NCBI RefSeq assembly: GCF_014863355.1 | Contig: NZ_JACZEP010000007.1 | Location: forward strand, 62,001-126,000 | Direction: 5' to 3' | Length of the DNA: 64,000 bases | Source of the DNA: Aminobacter carboxidus | GTDB taxonomy: Bacteria > Pseudomonadota > Alphaproteobacteria > Rhizobiales > Rhizobiaceae | In this document: one piece after another, positions 1 to 7,151 of the stretch | Position numbering within the stretch: the first letter of the stretch is position 1 | How the letters are laid out: each line of letters starts with the position of its first letter | The notes under the pieces: generated by a model | Database searches by the model: none | Told to the model about the DNA's origin: nothing | Seen by the model: only the letters and a program-made list of their open reading frames with translations | Made by a program: the position numbers and the translations under genes

Positions 1-1
1 G

Positions 2-451
2 CCAGCGCTCAAGCCGATGGCCGGGCGCATCGTCCATTGCGGCGACGCCGGTGCTGGCCAGGCCGCCAAGATCTGTAACAACATGATCCTCGGCATCTCG
101 ATGATCGGCGTCGCCGAAGCCTTCGTTCTAGCCGAAAAGCTCGGCCTGTCGCACCAGGCGCTGTTTGACGTCGCCTCGACGTCCTCGGGCCAGTGCTGGT
201 CGCTGACCTCTTATTGCCCAGTCCCCGGCCCGGTGCCGAACTCGCCTGCCAACCGCGACTACCAGCCGGGCTTTGCCGCGGCCCTGATGCTCAAGGACCT
301 CAAGCTGTCGCAGGAGGCAGCCCAGCAGGCAGGTGCCGTCACCCCGCTCGGCGCCGAGGCAACGCAGCTCTACGCGCTTTATTCGGCCCTCGGCAACGGC
401 GGCACCGATTTCTCCGGCATCATCAAGTTCCTGCGCGGCGAGACAGCCTGA
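2..451 (+). CDS. mmsB: 3-hydroxyisobutyrate dehydrogenase, C-terminal part (5' end outside window)
   Basis: The open frame enters from the left edge and gives the last 149 residues of a protein normally about 295 long, so the N-terminal NAD-binding Rossmann half is missing. The visible part begins just before the interdomain segment GAGQAAKICNNM, whose lysine is the catalytic residue of the beta-hydroxyacid dehydrogenase family. The all-helical C-terminal domain follows and ends FLRGETA. The family oxidises 3-hydroxyisobutyrate to methylmalonate semialdehyde in valine breakdown. Relatives act on tartronate semialdehyde or glyoxylate, but the long helical tail with a GTDFSGI ending fits MmsB best. 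It is followed by an RNA-like intergenic region. Confidence 0.85.
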   Translation, partial: PALKPMAGRIVHCGDAGAGQAAKICNNMILGISMIGVAEAFVLAEKLGLSHQALFDVASTSSGQCWSLTSYCPVPGPVPNSPANRDYQPGFAAALMLKDLKLSQEAAQQAGAVTPLGAEATQLYALYSALGNGGTDFSGIIKFLRGETA

Positions 452-529
452 TTAATCCAAAAAAGTTCAAAATTTAGGTTTGCTTAAGCTCTCGATAACC
501 ACGCGGTAACGATGTCCAGTTAAAACGGT

Positions 530-670
530 TGGCAAGGGCGGGCTTCGCAGCCGCCTCTGGCTCCGGATCAGGTCTCGCGTACCGGAGCTGTAAACCTTCG
601 CTGGTCAAGCGTCGCGAAGGGCCATGCGTACTAGTGGCAAAGCCGCGTTCCCGTCCGGGACGCGGTTTTT
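530..670 (+). ncRNA. Candidate structured small RNA ending in an intrinsic terminator
   Basis: Four consecutive hairpins lie on the + strand: GGCGG/CCGCC (537-541 with 551-555), GCTCCGG/CCGGAGC (560-566 with 582-588), CCTTCGC/GCGAAGG (595-601 with 614-620), and a GC-rich stem at 643-665 followed directly by five T. The last is a good intrinsic terminator on this strand only. No convincing coding frame runs through it. It could be an orphan trans-acting sRNA or a processed 3' UTR of the upstream dehydrogenase. It is not 4.5S, 6S or tmRNA as far as I can tell, and no clear promoter was found. Confidence 0.5.
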
Positions 671-687
671 GCGTTGTACCCCTGCCG

Positions 688-1059
688 CTACGTTCCGGAT
701 TTTGTCGCCAACCGGCGAAAATTGGCCCTCACGCGATTGCTGGCTGGTTTCAACGCGGCCGCAACCGACTTCTGCGCGGCAACGCCGTTGAGAACCGAAG
801 GCGTGCGCCCCGATAGCACTTCTGGCCAGAATTGCAGCGCCGATTGCATGTACGACATCTGCGCCGCCACCATGCCTTCGGCAAGCGCCGTGGTCTTTTC
901 GGTCACCGCCGCCAGGCTTTCACCGCGCAGCGGCCCGCCATTGCGCGCCTCCGTCGCCATCATTGGCAAGCGCATCGCCATCACCATCGGCGCCAGCATC
1001 AGATTGCCGGCTATGGCGCTGGATTGGCGCGAGGCCCGTGCCAAACGTTTGTTTTTCAT
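688..1059 (-). CDS. Phasin-like small helical protein
   Basis: A 123-residue protein starting MKNKRLARASRQ. It is almost wholly helical and Ala-rich, with a central amphipathic stretch (ESLAAVTEKTTALAEGMVAA) followed by MSYMQSALQFW and a basic C-terminus. That arrangement is typical of short rhizobial phasin-like proteins associated with polyhydroxyalkanoate granules. There are no catalytic motifs and no signal peptide. An in-frame upstream start would add 11 residues, but MKNKR is the more natural beginning. Its 3' end meets the candidate RNA terminator region head-on. Function is inferred from composition only. Confidence 0.5.
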   Translation of the reverse strand: MKNKRLARASRQSSAIAGNLMLAPMVMAMRLPMMATEARNGGPLRGESLAAVTEKTTALAEGMVAAQMSYMQSALQFWPEVLSGRTPSVLNGVAAQKSVAAALKPASNRVRANFRRLATKSGT

Positions 1060-1160
1060 GCTGCGCACTCCGGCTGCATTGCCTGCCCGCATATGCGGGC
1101 GAGCTCATTGTGCAGTGCACAATATACGCTGCCGCACTGTCATGAACAAGCAGATACGCC

Positions 1161-1571
1161 TCAGCCTGCCGGTTCGAACTGCACATCGACAGGCGGCCTA
1201 AGACCGTTGGCAAGGCGGTTCGTCTCGTTGGCCATCCCGACGACAGCGAGCAACTCCATCAGTTGCGCCTCGCTCATGCCTTTGCCGCGCGCCGCGGCAG
1301 TGTGCGAATAGGTGCAATATTCGCAGCCATTGGTCGCCGAAACGGCGATGTAGATCAGTTCCTTGGTCAGCGGATCGAGCGCGCCCGGCGCCATCACCTC
1401 GCGCACCGACTCCCAGGTTCGCTTGAGCAGTGCCGGATCATGCGCCAGCACCTTCCAGAAATTGTTGATCCAGTCGATCTTCCTGAAAGCCATGATGTCG
1501 TCATAGACGGCGCGGACCGCATCATCCGCATCCTCATACTGGATCAAAGGCACGATCGGTTTGCCGCTCAT
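1161..1571 (-). CDS. Carboxymuconolactone decarboxylase / AhpD-like protein
   Basis: 136 residues with the AhpD-type redox signature C83-E-Y-C86 followed by H90 (CEYCTYSHTAAA). The two cysteines and histidine serve peroxidatic or thiol-disulfide chemistry in AhpD-like members of the CMD family. The N-terminal half (DDAVRAVYDDI, FWKVLAHDPALLKRTW) is the usual helical part of single-domain members. The gene starts 51 bases after the aminotransferase stop on the same strand, so the two are probably cotranscribed. True carboxymuconolactone decarboxylases lack CxxC, so a peroxidase-like or unknown redox role is more likely. Confidence 0.8.
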   Translation of the reverse strand: MSGKPIVPLIQYEDADDAVRAVYDDIMAFRKIDWINNFWKVLAHDPALLKRTWESVREVMAPGALDPLTKELIYIAVSATNGCEYCTYSHTAAARGKGMSEAQLMELLAVVGMANETNRLANGLRPPVDVQFEPAG

Positions 1572-1622
1572 ATGTCGCTCCAGGGGTGTGCCGGGCAGGA
1601 CTTCCCACCCGGCAGATTGGCA

Positions 1623-3002
1623 TCAGGCTGTCCTCAAATCGGCTTGTGCAAGGTCGAGCGCCTTCAGGATACGGTCGCAGGCCATGTCGATGGTTGCACG
1701 CGTCCAGATCAGCGGCGGCGACAGGATCATCGAGTCGCCGGTTGCGCGCATCATCATGCCGTTGGCTATAGCGTGGTCGCGCACGACGACAGCGGCGCTG
1801 CCACCCGGCGAAAAGCGCTGCTTGGTCGCCTTGTCCTTGACGATCTCGATAGCGCCCATCAGGCCGACCGAGCGCACCTCGCCAACGAGGCCATGGCCAG
1901 CGATGCGCTCCTTGAGCATCTGGGCGAAATACGGCCCGGTGTCGGTCTTGACCCTTTCAACCAGCCCTTCGCGCTCGATGATCTCGAGGTTTTTCAGCGC
2001 CACCGCGCAGGCGACCGGGTGACCGGAATAGGTGTAGCCGTGATAGAACTCGCCGCCCTTGTCGACCAGCGTCGCAGCGATGCGGTCGCCGACCAGAAGT
2101 GCCGACAGCGGCTGGTAGCCCGAGGTCAGCGCCTTGGCGGTGGTGATGGTGTCGGCTTCGATGCCAAAAGTCTGAGCCGCGAACCATTCGCCGGTGCGGC
2201 CATAGCCGGTGATGACCTCGTCGAGCATCAACAGCACGTCGTATTTGCGGCAGATGCGCTGGATTTCCGGCCAGTAGCTCGCCGGTGGAATCTTGACGCC
2301 ACCAGCGCCCATGATCGGCTCGCCGATAAAGGCCGCGACATTCTCCGCACCCGCCTCCAGGATCGCATCCTCGACCGACTTTGCGGCACGCAGGCCGAAA
2401 TCGTGGTCGCTTTCGCCTGCCTGCGCCAGTTCATAGGCATAAGGCATCATCACATGGACGATGTTCGGCACCGCGCCACCGAGTTGGTGATGCATGCCGT
2501 CCATGCCGCCGAGCGAGGTGCCGGCGACGGTCGAGCCGTGATAGGCCATCTTGCGCGAAATGATGCGGTTCTTCTCGGGCTTGCCCTCCAGAGCCCAGTA
2601 GTGGCGCACCAGCCGCAGCGCCGTGTCGTTGGATTCCGAGCCTGATGAACCGTAGAACACCTGGTTGATGTTGTCAGGCGCGAGTTCCGAAAGCTTCTTG
2701 GATAGCAGCACGGGCGTCGGCGTCGAGCATTTGAAGAAGGAATTGTAGTAGGGCATTTCCTTCATCTGGGCGTAGGCCGCCTCAGCCAGTTCGTCGCGGC
2801 CATAGCCGACATTGACGCACCACAGCCCGGCCATGCCGTCGAGCAGTTCCGTCCCTTCCGAATCGTAGATGAATGGACCTTCGGCACGGGTGATCATGCG
2901 CGAGCCGACTTCGCGCAGTTCCTTGTGGTCGGTGAACGGGTGGAGATGATGCGCGGCGTCGATCTGCTGAAGCTGCTTCAGCGAATAGTTCTGATAAGTC
3001 AT
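1623..3002 (-). CDS. Class III PLP-dependent aminotransferase (omega-amine:pyruvate type)
   Basis: 459 residues, full length for fold-type I class III aminotransferases. Visible features are the PLP-phosphate loop GSSGSES (118-124), the aspartate pairing with the pyridine nitrogen in LDEV (D261), and the Schiff-base lysine in TTAK (K290). The early WCVNVGYG motif and overall pattern resemble putrescine/4-aminobutyrate/beta-alanine:pyruvate aminotransferases of rhizobia. It would move an omega-amino group to pyruvate in the cytoplasm. The substrate cannot be read from sequence. The CMD-family gene follows on the same strand. Confidence 0.85.
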   Translation of the reverse strand: MTYQNYSLKQLQQIDAAHHLHPFTDHKELREVGSRMITRAEGPFIYDSEGTELLDGMAGLWCVNVGYGRDELAEAAYAQMKEMPYYNSFFKCSTPTPVLLSKKLSELAPDNINQVFYGSSGSESNDTALRLVRHYWALEGKPEKNRIISRKMAYHGSTVAGTSLGGMDGMHHQLGGAVPNIVHVMMPYAYELAQAGESDHDFGLRAAKSVEDAILEAGAENVAAFIGEPIMGAGGVKIPPASYWPEIQRICRKYDVLLMLDEVITGYGRTGEWFAAQTFGIEADTITTAKALTSGYQPLSALLVGDRIAATLVDKGGEFYHGYTYSGHPVACAVALKNLEIIEREGLVERVKTDTGPYFAQMLKERIAGHGLVGEVRSVGLMGAIEIVKDKATKQRFSPGGSAAVVVRDHAIANGMMMRATGDSMILSPPLIWTRATIDMACDRILKALDLAQADLRTA

Positions 3003-3245
3003 TGGCTTGTGCCTTTCTCTTGAATCAATCCGGCAGGCGCCGGGGCGGATTCGAGATCAGGCCGGTGGTGAGTAGCCAATGCGCGCGCAAAGCCGCAGAA
3101 GCTCGGTGTGCCGCGTCCGTGGGGATGGCGTCGAAACCGCGCTTGGCAACGGGATATGGGCAACAAATGCGCACATGCCCACACTCTAACCCGGCGTTTC
3201 GCCAATCCACAAGCGTCGGAAAATCTTCGCCAGTATCTCATCACG

Positions 3246-3271
3246 GGAATAGATCGGCGGCGCGAAGCGTT
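3246..3271 (+). promoter_or_regulatory. EcfG-type general stress promoter (predicted)
   Basis: GGAAT at 3246-3250, 17 bases, then CGTT at 3268-3271. This is one base from the alphaproteobacterial EcfG (sigma-EcfG/RpoE2) consensus GGAAC-N16/17-CGTT. It lies about 50 bases before the start of the exported Lipoprotein_15-type gene. In the 317-base stretch 3003-3319 this is the only element I can support. Confidence 0.5.
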
Positions 3272-3319
3272 GACTGCCTGTGTGGCCGGCATTTTGCGGC
3301 CAACCCAGGGAGAACCATC

Positions 3320-3697
3320 ATGAAGACTGTACTGTCCGCATTCGCCCTCCTGCTTGCGAGCTCAGCCCTCTCCTTCGCCGCCGAACCGGCTATGGTCGCG
3401 GAAGGTGCTGGTGGCAAGATGTACACCGACGCCAAAGGCATGACGCTCTATACCTACGACAAGGACAGTGGCGGCAAATCCGCCTGCAACGGCGACTGCG
3501 CCGTCAACTGGCCGCCGCTGATGGCTGCAGCCGACGCCAAGGACGAAGGCGAGTGGACGGTCGTCACCCGCGACGACGGCTCCAAGATGTGGGCCTATGA
3601 GGGCAAGCCGCTCTACACGTTCATCCAGGACAAGAAGGCCGGCGACGTCACCGGCGAAGGCAAGGGCGGCGTCTGGCACATCGCCAAGGCCGACTGA
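3320..3697 (+). CDS. Exported Lipoprotein_15-type repeat protein (COG4315 family)
   Basis: 125 residues beginning with a clear signal peptide (MKTVLSAFALLLASSALSFA, probable cleavage after AFA/AEP). The mature part has two copies of the secreted repeat: G-K-M-Y-T-D-A-K-G-M-T-L-Y-T-Y-D with a downstream C-N-G-D-C-A-V-N-W-P-P-L segment, and D-G-S-K-M-W-A-Y-E-G-K-P-L-Y-T-F. These are diagnostic of the Lipoprotein_15 family, whose biochemical role is unknown. No lipobox cysteine is seen, so it is likely a free periplasmic protein. The predicted EcfG promoter upstream suggests stress induction. Confidence 0.85.
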   Translation: MKTVLSAFALLLASSALSFAAEPAMVAEGAGGKMYTDAKGMTLYTYDKDSGGKSACNGDCAVNWPPLMAAADAKDEGEWTVVTRDDGSKMWAYEGKPLYTFIQDKKAGDVTGEGKGGVWHIAKAD

Positions 3698-3740
3698 CCT
3701 TGCACTGCGCGGCGAGGCCATCCTCGTCGCGCAGCCTGCC

Positions 3741-4931
3741 TCAGCCCGCTTTGCGCCGCCGTGACGCCGCGCGATAAAAGGCGAAGGCGAGCAGCGTAAC
3801 GTTCAGGCTCGCCAGTACGGCAGGCAATCCGATCGGCCCGAACGCCTGCATCACCATGCCCGAACTCGGCGGGCCGACAATGCCGCCAAAACCCCACATC
3901 AGCGCGAAGGCCGCGTTGCCGGCAACGAGCAGACTGCCGTTGAAACGGTTGCCAAGCTCGACCAGCGCCATGGTGTAGACGCCGTAGCCGACCGCTCCCA
4001 TCACGACGAGCACAGGCCAGATCAGCGGCGTCTCGATCAGGATCGGCAACAGAACCGAGCAGCTGGCCGTAGCTGCAGCGCAAAACAGGATCATGGCACG
4101 CCCACCCACCCGCTCCGCCATCAGGCCGAGCGGAATCTGCAGCAGGATGTTTCCCATCGACAGCGCCGTCAGCATGGCGGCAAGCACGGCCTCCGGCAGG
4201 CCATGGCCTGCTCCGAAAACCGGCAGCAACGAATAGGTGCTCTGCTGGTTGGCTGCCGACACCAGAACGGCAAACAACAGCGCCGGCGCAAGTGCTGCAA
4301 AGCCGAGCACGCCGCCCTTGGACTGCCCGTCATCTTCGAAGCCGGACAGATCCGACATGATGCGCAGCACAGCCGCGCAGGCTATGAAGCCGACGATTGC
4401 CACCACGAACGGCGTCCAGCCTGAAATGCCGACGAAGGTCAGCACCAGCGGACCACTGGCATAACCGATTCCCATCAATGTGTTGAAGACGCCCATGACG
4501 CGCCCGCGCCGCGACGGCGGCGCCATCGACAATGCCCACACCTCGCCCAGGATGTAGAGTGGGTTGATCACCACGCCGATCATGAAGCGCACGACAAACC
4601 AGGCGAACCAGTCCTGGAGGTAGCCGATCAAAAGGAAGCAGGCGGCTGCCGCGAGTGCACAACCGACAGCAAGGTTTCGCGCCCCAAACAGACGCACCGC
4701 CGCAGGCACGAAGGCTGCCGATGCGATCAGGCCCAGCGGCATCATCGCCGCCGACAAGCCGATCATTACCGGCGACATGCCCTGCTTCTGCATCAACAGC
4801 GAAAACAGCGGATAGCTCAGCCCCTGTGCTGCACCAAACATCGCAAGTGCGGCGGTGACGCCGACAAGGGGAGCCCACCTGAGCGGCGGCTCGGCGGCGG
4901 TGGAAGCAGGAGATGTCAAAGTCGTCACCAC
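3741..4931 (-). CDS. Major facilitator superfamily transporter
   Basis: 396 residues with about twelve hydrophobic segments. The first starts near WAPLVGVTAALAMFGAAQGL, and the protein ends in a basic tail (ASRRRKAG). The loop RFMIGVVINPLYILGEVW and the following RRGRVMGVFNTLMGIGYASGP belong to the YcaD/UMF1-like drug or metabolite MFS group. It is an inner-membrane secondary carrier with unknown substrate. It is transcribed away from the MttB gene at 5133, and the shared 200-base region must hold both promoters. Confidence 0.8.
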   Translation of the reverse strand: MVTTLTSPASTAAEPPLRWAPLVGVTAALAMFGAAQGLSYPLFSLLMQKQGMSPVMIGLSAAMMPLGLIASAAFVPAAVRLFGARNLAVGCALAAAACFLLIGYLQDWFAWFVVRFMIGVVINPLYILGEVWALSMAPPSRRGRVMGVFNTLMGIGYASGPLVLTFVGISGWTPFVVAIVGFIACAAVLRIMSDLSGFEDDGQSKGGVLGFAALAPALLFAVLVSAANQQSTYSLLPVFGAGHGLPEAVLAAMLTALSMGNILLQIPLGLMAERVGGRAMILFCAAATASCSVLLPILIETPLIWPVLVVMGAVGYGVYTMALVELGNRFNGSLLVAGNAAFALMWGFGGIVGPPSSGMVMQAFGPIGLPAVLASLNVTLLAFAFYRAASRRRKAG

Positions 4932-5132
4932 GAGAATCGAATGACGGCGATCCTACAGACGAAGCGCCGCATGCCGGATGCCTCACCGCGACGGAGAACG
5001 TCGGTCCAGCCTTATCTGCGTACCCACATCTGCAATGTCGTTTCCCTCGCGCTACTTGTCGCCGCCTCCGCAATGAGGCGCACCGCCCCAGTCCATTATG
5101 CCCGCGACAATGAAGCTTGCCGTGAGGATTTC

Positions 5133-6710
5133 ATGACCGTGGCCCTGCAAACAGCCGAACAGGCTCCCGCCTCCGATCGCGCTCGTCGCGGCGGCCGTGC
5201 CGGCAAGCGCGCCGGCGGCTCCCAGGCCTTCGAGCAGCCGCCGTTCCGCCAGCTCAAGTTACCTTTCACGCCGACCAAGCTGATCTCTGACGATCAGCTT
5301 GAATCGATCCACCTGGCATCGCTCAGGGTGCTCAAGGAGATCGGCGTCGACGTGCTGCACGACGAAGCACGCCGCATCATGAAGGCGCATGGCGCCGACG
5401 TCCGCGACGGCTCCGAACGCGTGCGCTTTGATTCCGACATGATCCTCGAATTGATCTCGCAGGCGCCGGCCGAATTCACCCTGCATGCCCGCAATCCGGC
5501 CCACAATGTGCGCTTCGGCGGCAACAATCTCGTCATTTCGCAGATGGCGTCGGCGCCCAACTGTTCCGATCTCGATCGTGGCCGTCGCCCGGGCAACCAG
5601 GCCGACTACCGCAACTTCCTCAAGCTCGCCCAGATGCACAACATCCTGCAGACGACGGGCGGCTATCCGGTCGAGCCAGTGGACATCCACCCCTCGATCC
5701 GCCACCTCGAATGCATCCGCGACCTAGCGACGCTGACCGACAAGGTGTTTCACATCTATTCGCTCGGCAAGGAGCGCAACGTCGACGGCATCGAGATTAC
5801 CCGTATCGCCCGCGGCATTTCCCGCGAGCAGATGATGGCGGAGCCTTCGGTCTACACAATCATCAACACCAACTCGCCGCTGAAGCTCGACGTGCCGATG
5901 ATGGAAGGCATCATCCAGATGTCGTCGATGGGCCAGGTGGTGATCGTCACGCCGTTCACCCTGTCGGGTGCGATGGCCCCCGTCACCATTGCCGGCGCGC
6001 TGGTCCAGCAGAACGCCGAAGCACTTTCCGGCCTCGCCTTCACCCAGATGGTCAAGAAGGGCGCGCCCGTCGGCTATGGCGGCTTCACTTCAAACGTCGA
6101 TATGAAGTCCGGCGCCCCCGCCTTCGGCACGCCAGAGTACATGAAGGCCCAGCTTGTCGGGGGCCAATTGGCCCGCCGCTACAACATCCCCTACCGGACC
6201 TCGAATGTCTGTGCCGCCAATGCGGTCGATGCACAGGCAGCCTATGAGAGCGTGTTTTCCCTGTGGGGCGCGATCCAGGGCGGCGCCAATTTCATTCTTC
6301 ACGGTGCCGGCTGGCTCGAAGGCGGGCTGCGCTGCTCCTACGAGAAGATGATCCTTGATATCGACATGCTGCAGATGGTGGCCGAGTTCCTGACACCGCT
6401 CGACCTCTCCGAAGATGCGCTCGCCATTGACGCCATCCGCGACGTCGGCCCTGGTGGCCATTTCTTCGGCACCCAGCACACCCAGGACCGCTACAAAAAC
6501 GCGTTCTATTCGCCTGTCATTTCCGACTGGCGCAATTTCGAGACCTGGGCCGAAGCCGGCAGCCCGACCGCGGTGGAAAAGGCAAACCGCGTCTGGAAAG
6601 AGCGCCTCGCCTCTTATGATGAGCCCTGGATGGATCCGGCGATCCGCGAGGAGCTCAACGCCTTCGTCGACAAGCGCAAGGCCGAAGGCGGCGCACCGAC
6701 CGATTTCTGA
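5133..6710 (+). CDS. MttB-family corrinoid methyltransferase 1 (pyrrolysine-free)
   Basis: 525 residues, the normal length for the trimethylamine methyltransferase (MttB) superfamily. The frame has no internal amber codon, so this is the non-pyrrolysine branch that includes glycine-betaine:corrinoid methyltransferase MtgB. Family landmarks include TGGYPVEPVDIHPSIRH, TPFTLSGAMAPVTIAGAL, KSGAPAFGTPEY and HGAGWLEGGLRCSYEKM. Residues 16-29 (RARRGGRAGKRAGG) form a basic Gly/Arg tail before the TIM barrel. The start was chosen at ATG 5133, preceded by GTGAGGA; a longer frame to 4941 adds unrelated sequence. It would demethylate a quaternary amine onto a corrinoid protein. The substrate is unknown. 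The RidA and DMGDH-type genes follow. Confidence 0.88.
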   Translation: MTVALQTAEQAPASDRARRGGRAGKRAGGSQAFEQPPFRQLKLPFTPTKLISDDQLESIHLASLRVLKEIGVDVLHDEARRIMKAHGADVRDGSERVRFDSDMILELISQAPAEFTLHARNPAHNVRFGGNNLVISQMASAPNCSDLDRGRRPGNQADYRNFLKLAQMHNILQTTGGYPVEPVDIHPSIRHLECIRDLATLTDKVFHIYSLGKERNVDGIEITRIARGISREQMMAEPSVYTIINTNSPLKLDVPMMEGIIQMSSMGQVVIVTPFTLSGAMAPVTIAGALVQQNAEALSGLAFTQMVKKGAPVGYGGFTSNVDMKSGAPAFGTPEYMKAQLVGGQLARRYNIPYRTSNVCAANAVDAQAAYESVFSLWGAIQGGANFILHGAGWLEGGLRCSYEKMILDIDMLQMVAEFLTPLDLSEDALAIDAIRDVGPGGHFFGTQHTQDRYKNAFYSPVISDWRNFETWAEAGSPTAVEKANRVWKERLASYDEPWMDPAIREELNAFVDKRKAEGGAPTDF

Positions 6711-6721
6711 GGAGATTTCCC

Positions 6722-7105
6722 ATGCACAAACGAGAGATCAACTCGCCCGACGCCCCGATGCCCGCCGGCGGCTACGCCCAGGCGATCGAGGTGACCAACA
6801 ATTCGCGCACGCTTTACATCAGCGGCCAGATCCCGGTCGCCAAGGATGGCTCGGTACCCGACGATTTCGACAGCCAGTGCTGGCTCGCCTGGCGGAATGT
6901 CGAGGCGCAGCTGCATGCCGCAGGCATGAACCTCGACAATCTGGTCAAGGTGACGGTCTTCCTTTCCAGCCGCGCTTATGCCCTCGACAACCGCCGCATC
7001 CGCGCCGAAGTGCTCGGCGACCGCAAGATCGCGATGTCGGTCATCATCGCCGGCATCTTCGACGAAGCATGGCTTCTGGAAATCGAAGGCGTGGCGACCG
7101 CCTGA
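6722..7105 (+). CDS. RidA-family protein, probably lacking the catalytic arginine
   Basis: 127 residues covering the whole RidA/YjgF fold: P-A-G-G-Y-A-Q-A near the start, LYISGQIPV, W-R-N-V-E-A-Q-L-H-A-A-G-M and V-K-V-T-V-F-L. RidA deaminates reactive enamines and imines such as 2-aminoacrylate. The segment where E. coli RidA has its substrate-binding Arg105 reads IIAGIFDEAW here, with Gly111 at or near that place. By eye this is not a canonical deaminase and fits the Rid4-7-like groups. It begins 11 bases after the MttB stop and 46 bases before the DMGDH-type gene, so it is probably in one operon with both. Confidence 0.85.
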   Translation: MHKREINSPDAPMPAGGYAQAIEVTNNSRTLYISGQIPVAKDGSVPDDFDSQCWLAWRNVEAQLHAAGMNLDNLVKVTVFLSSRAYALDNRRIRAEVLGDRKIAMSVIIAGIFDEAWLLEIEGVATA

Positions 7106-7151
7106 CCCCTCATCTCCCTGAATCATTTTACGCATAACTGGACATAACCTC

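Noticed and set aside
1263-2645. Plus-strand frame of 460 codons
   Set aside because: Shadow of the aminotransferase at 1623-3002 on the other strand.
5133-6710. Pyrrolysine-containing MttB
   Set aside because: The frame is continuous without an in-frame TAG, as is the second MttB, and no pyl genes are visible; both belong to the non-pyrrolysine group.
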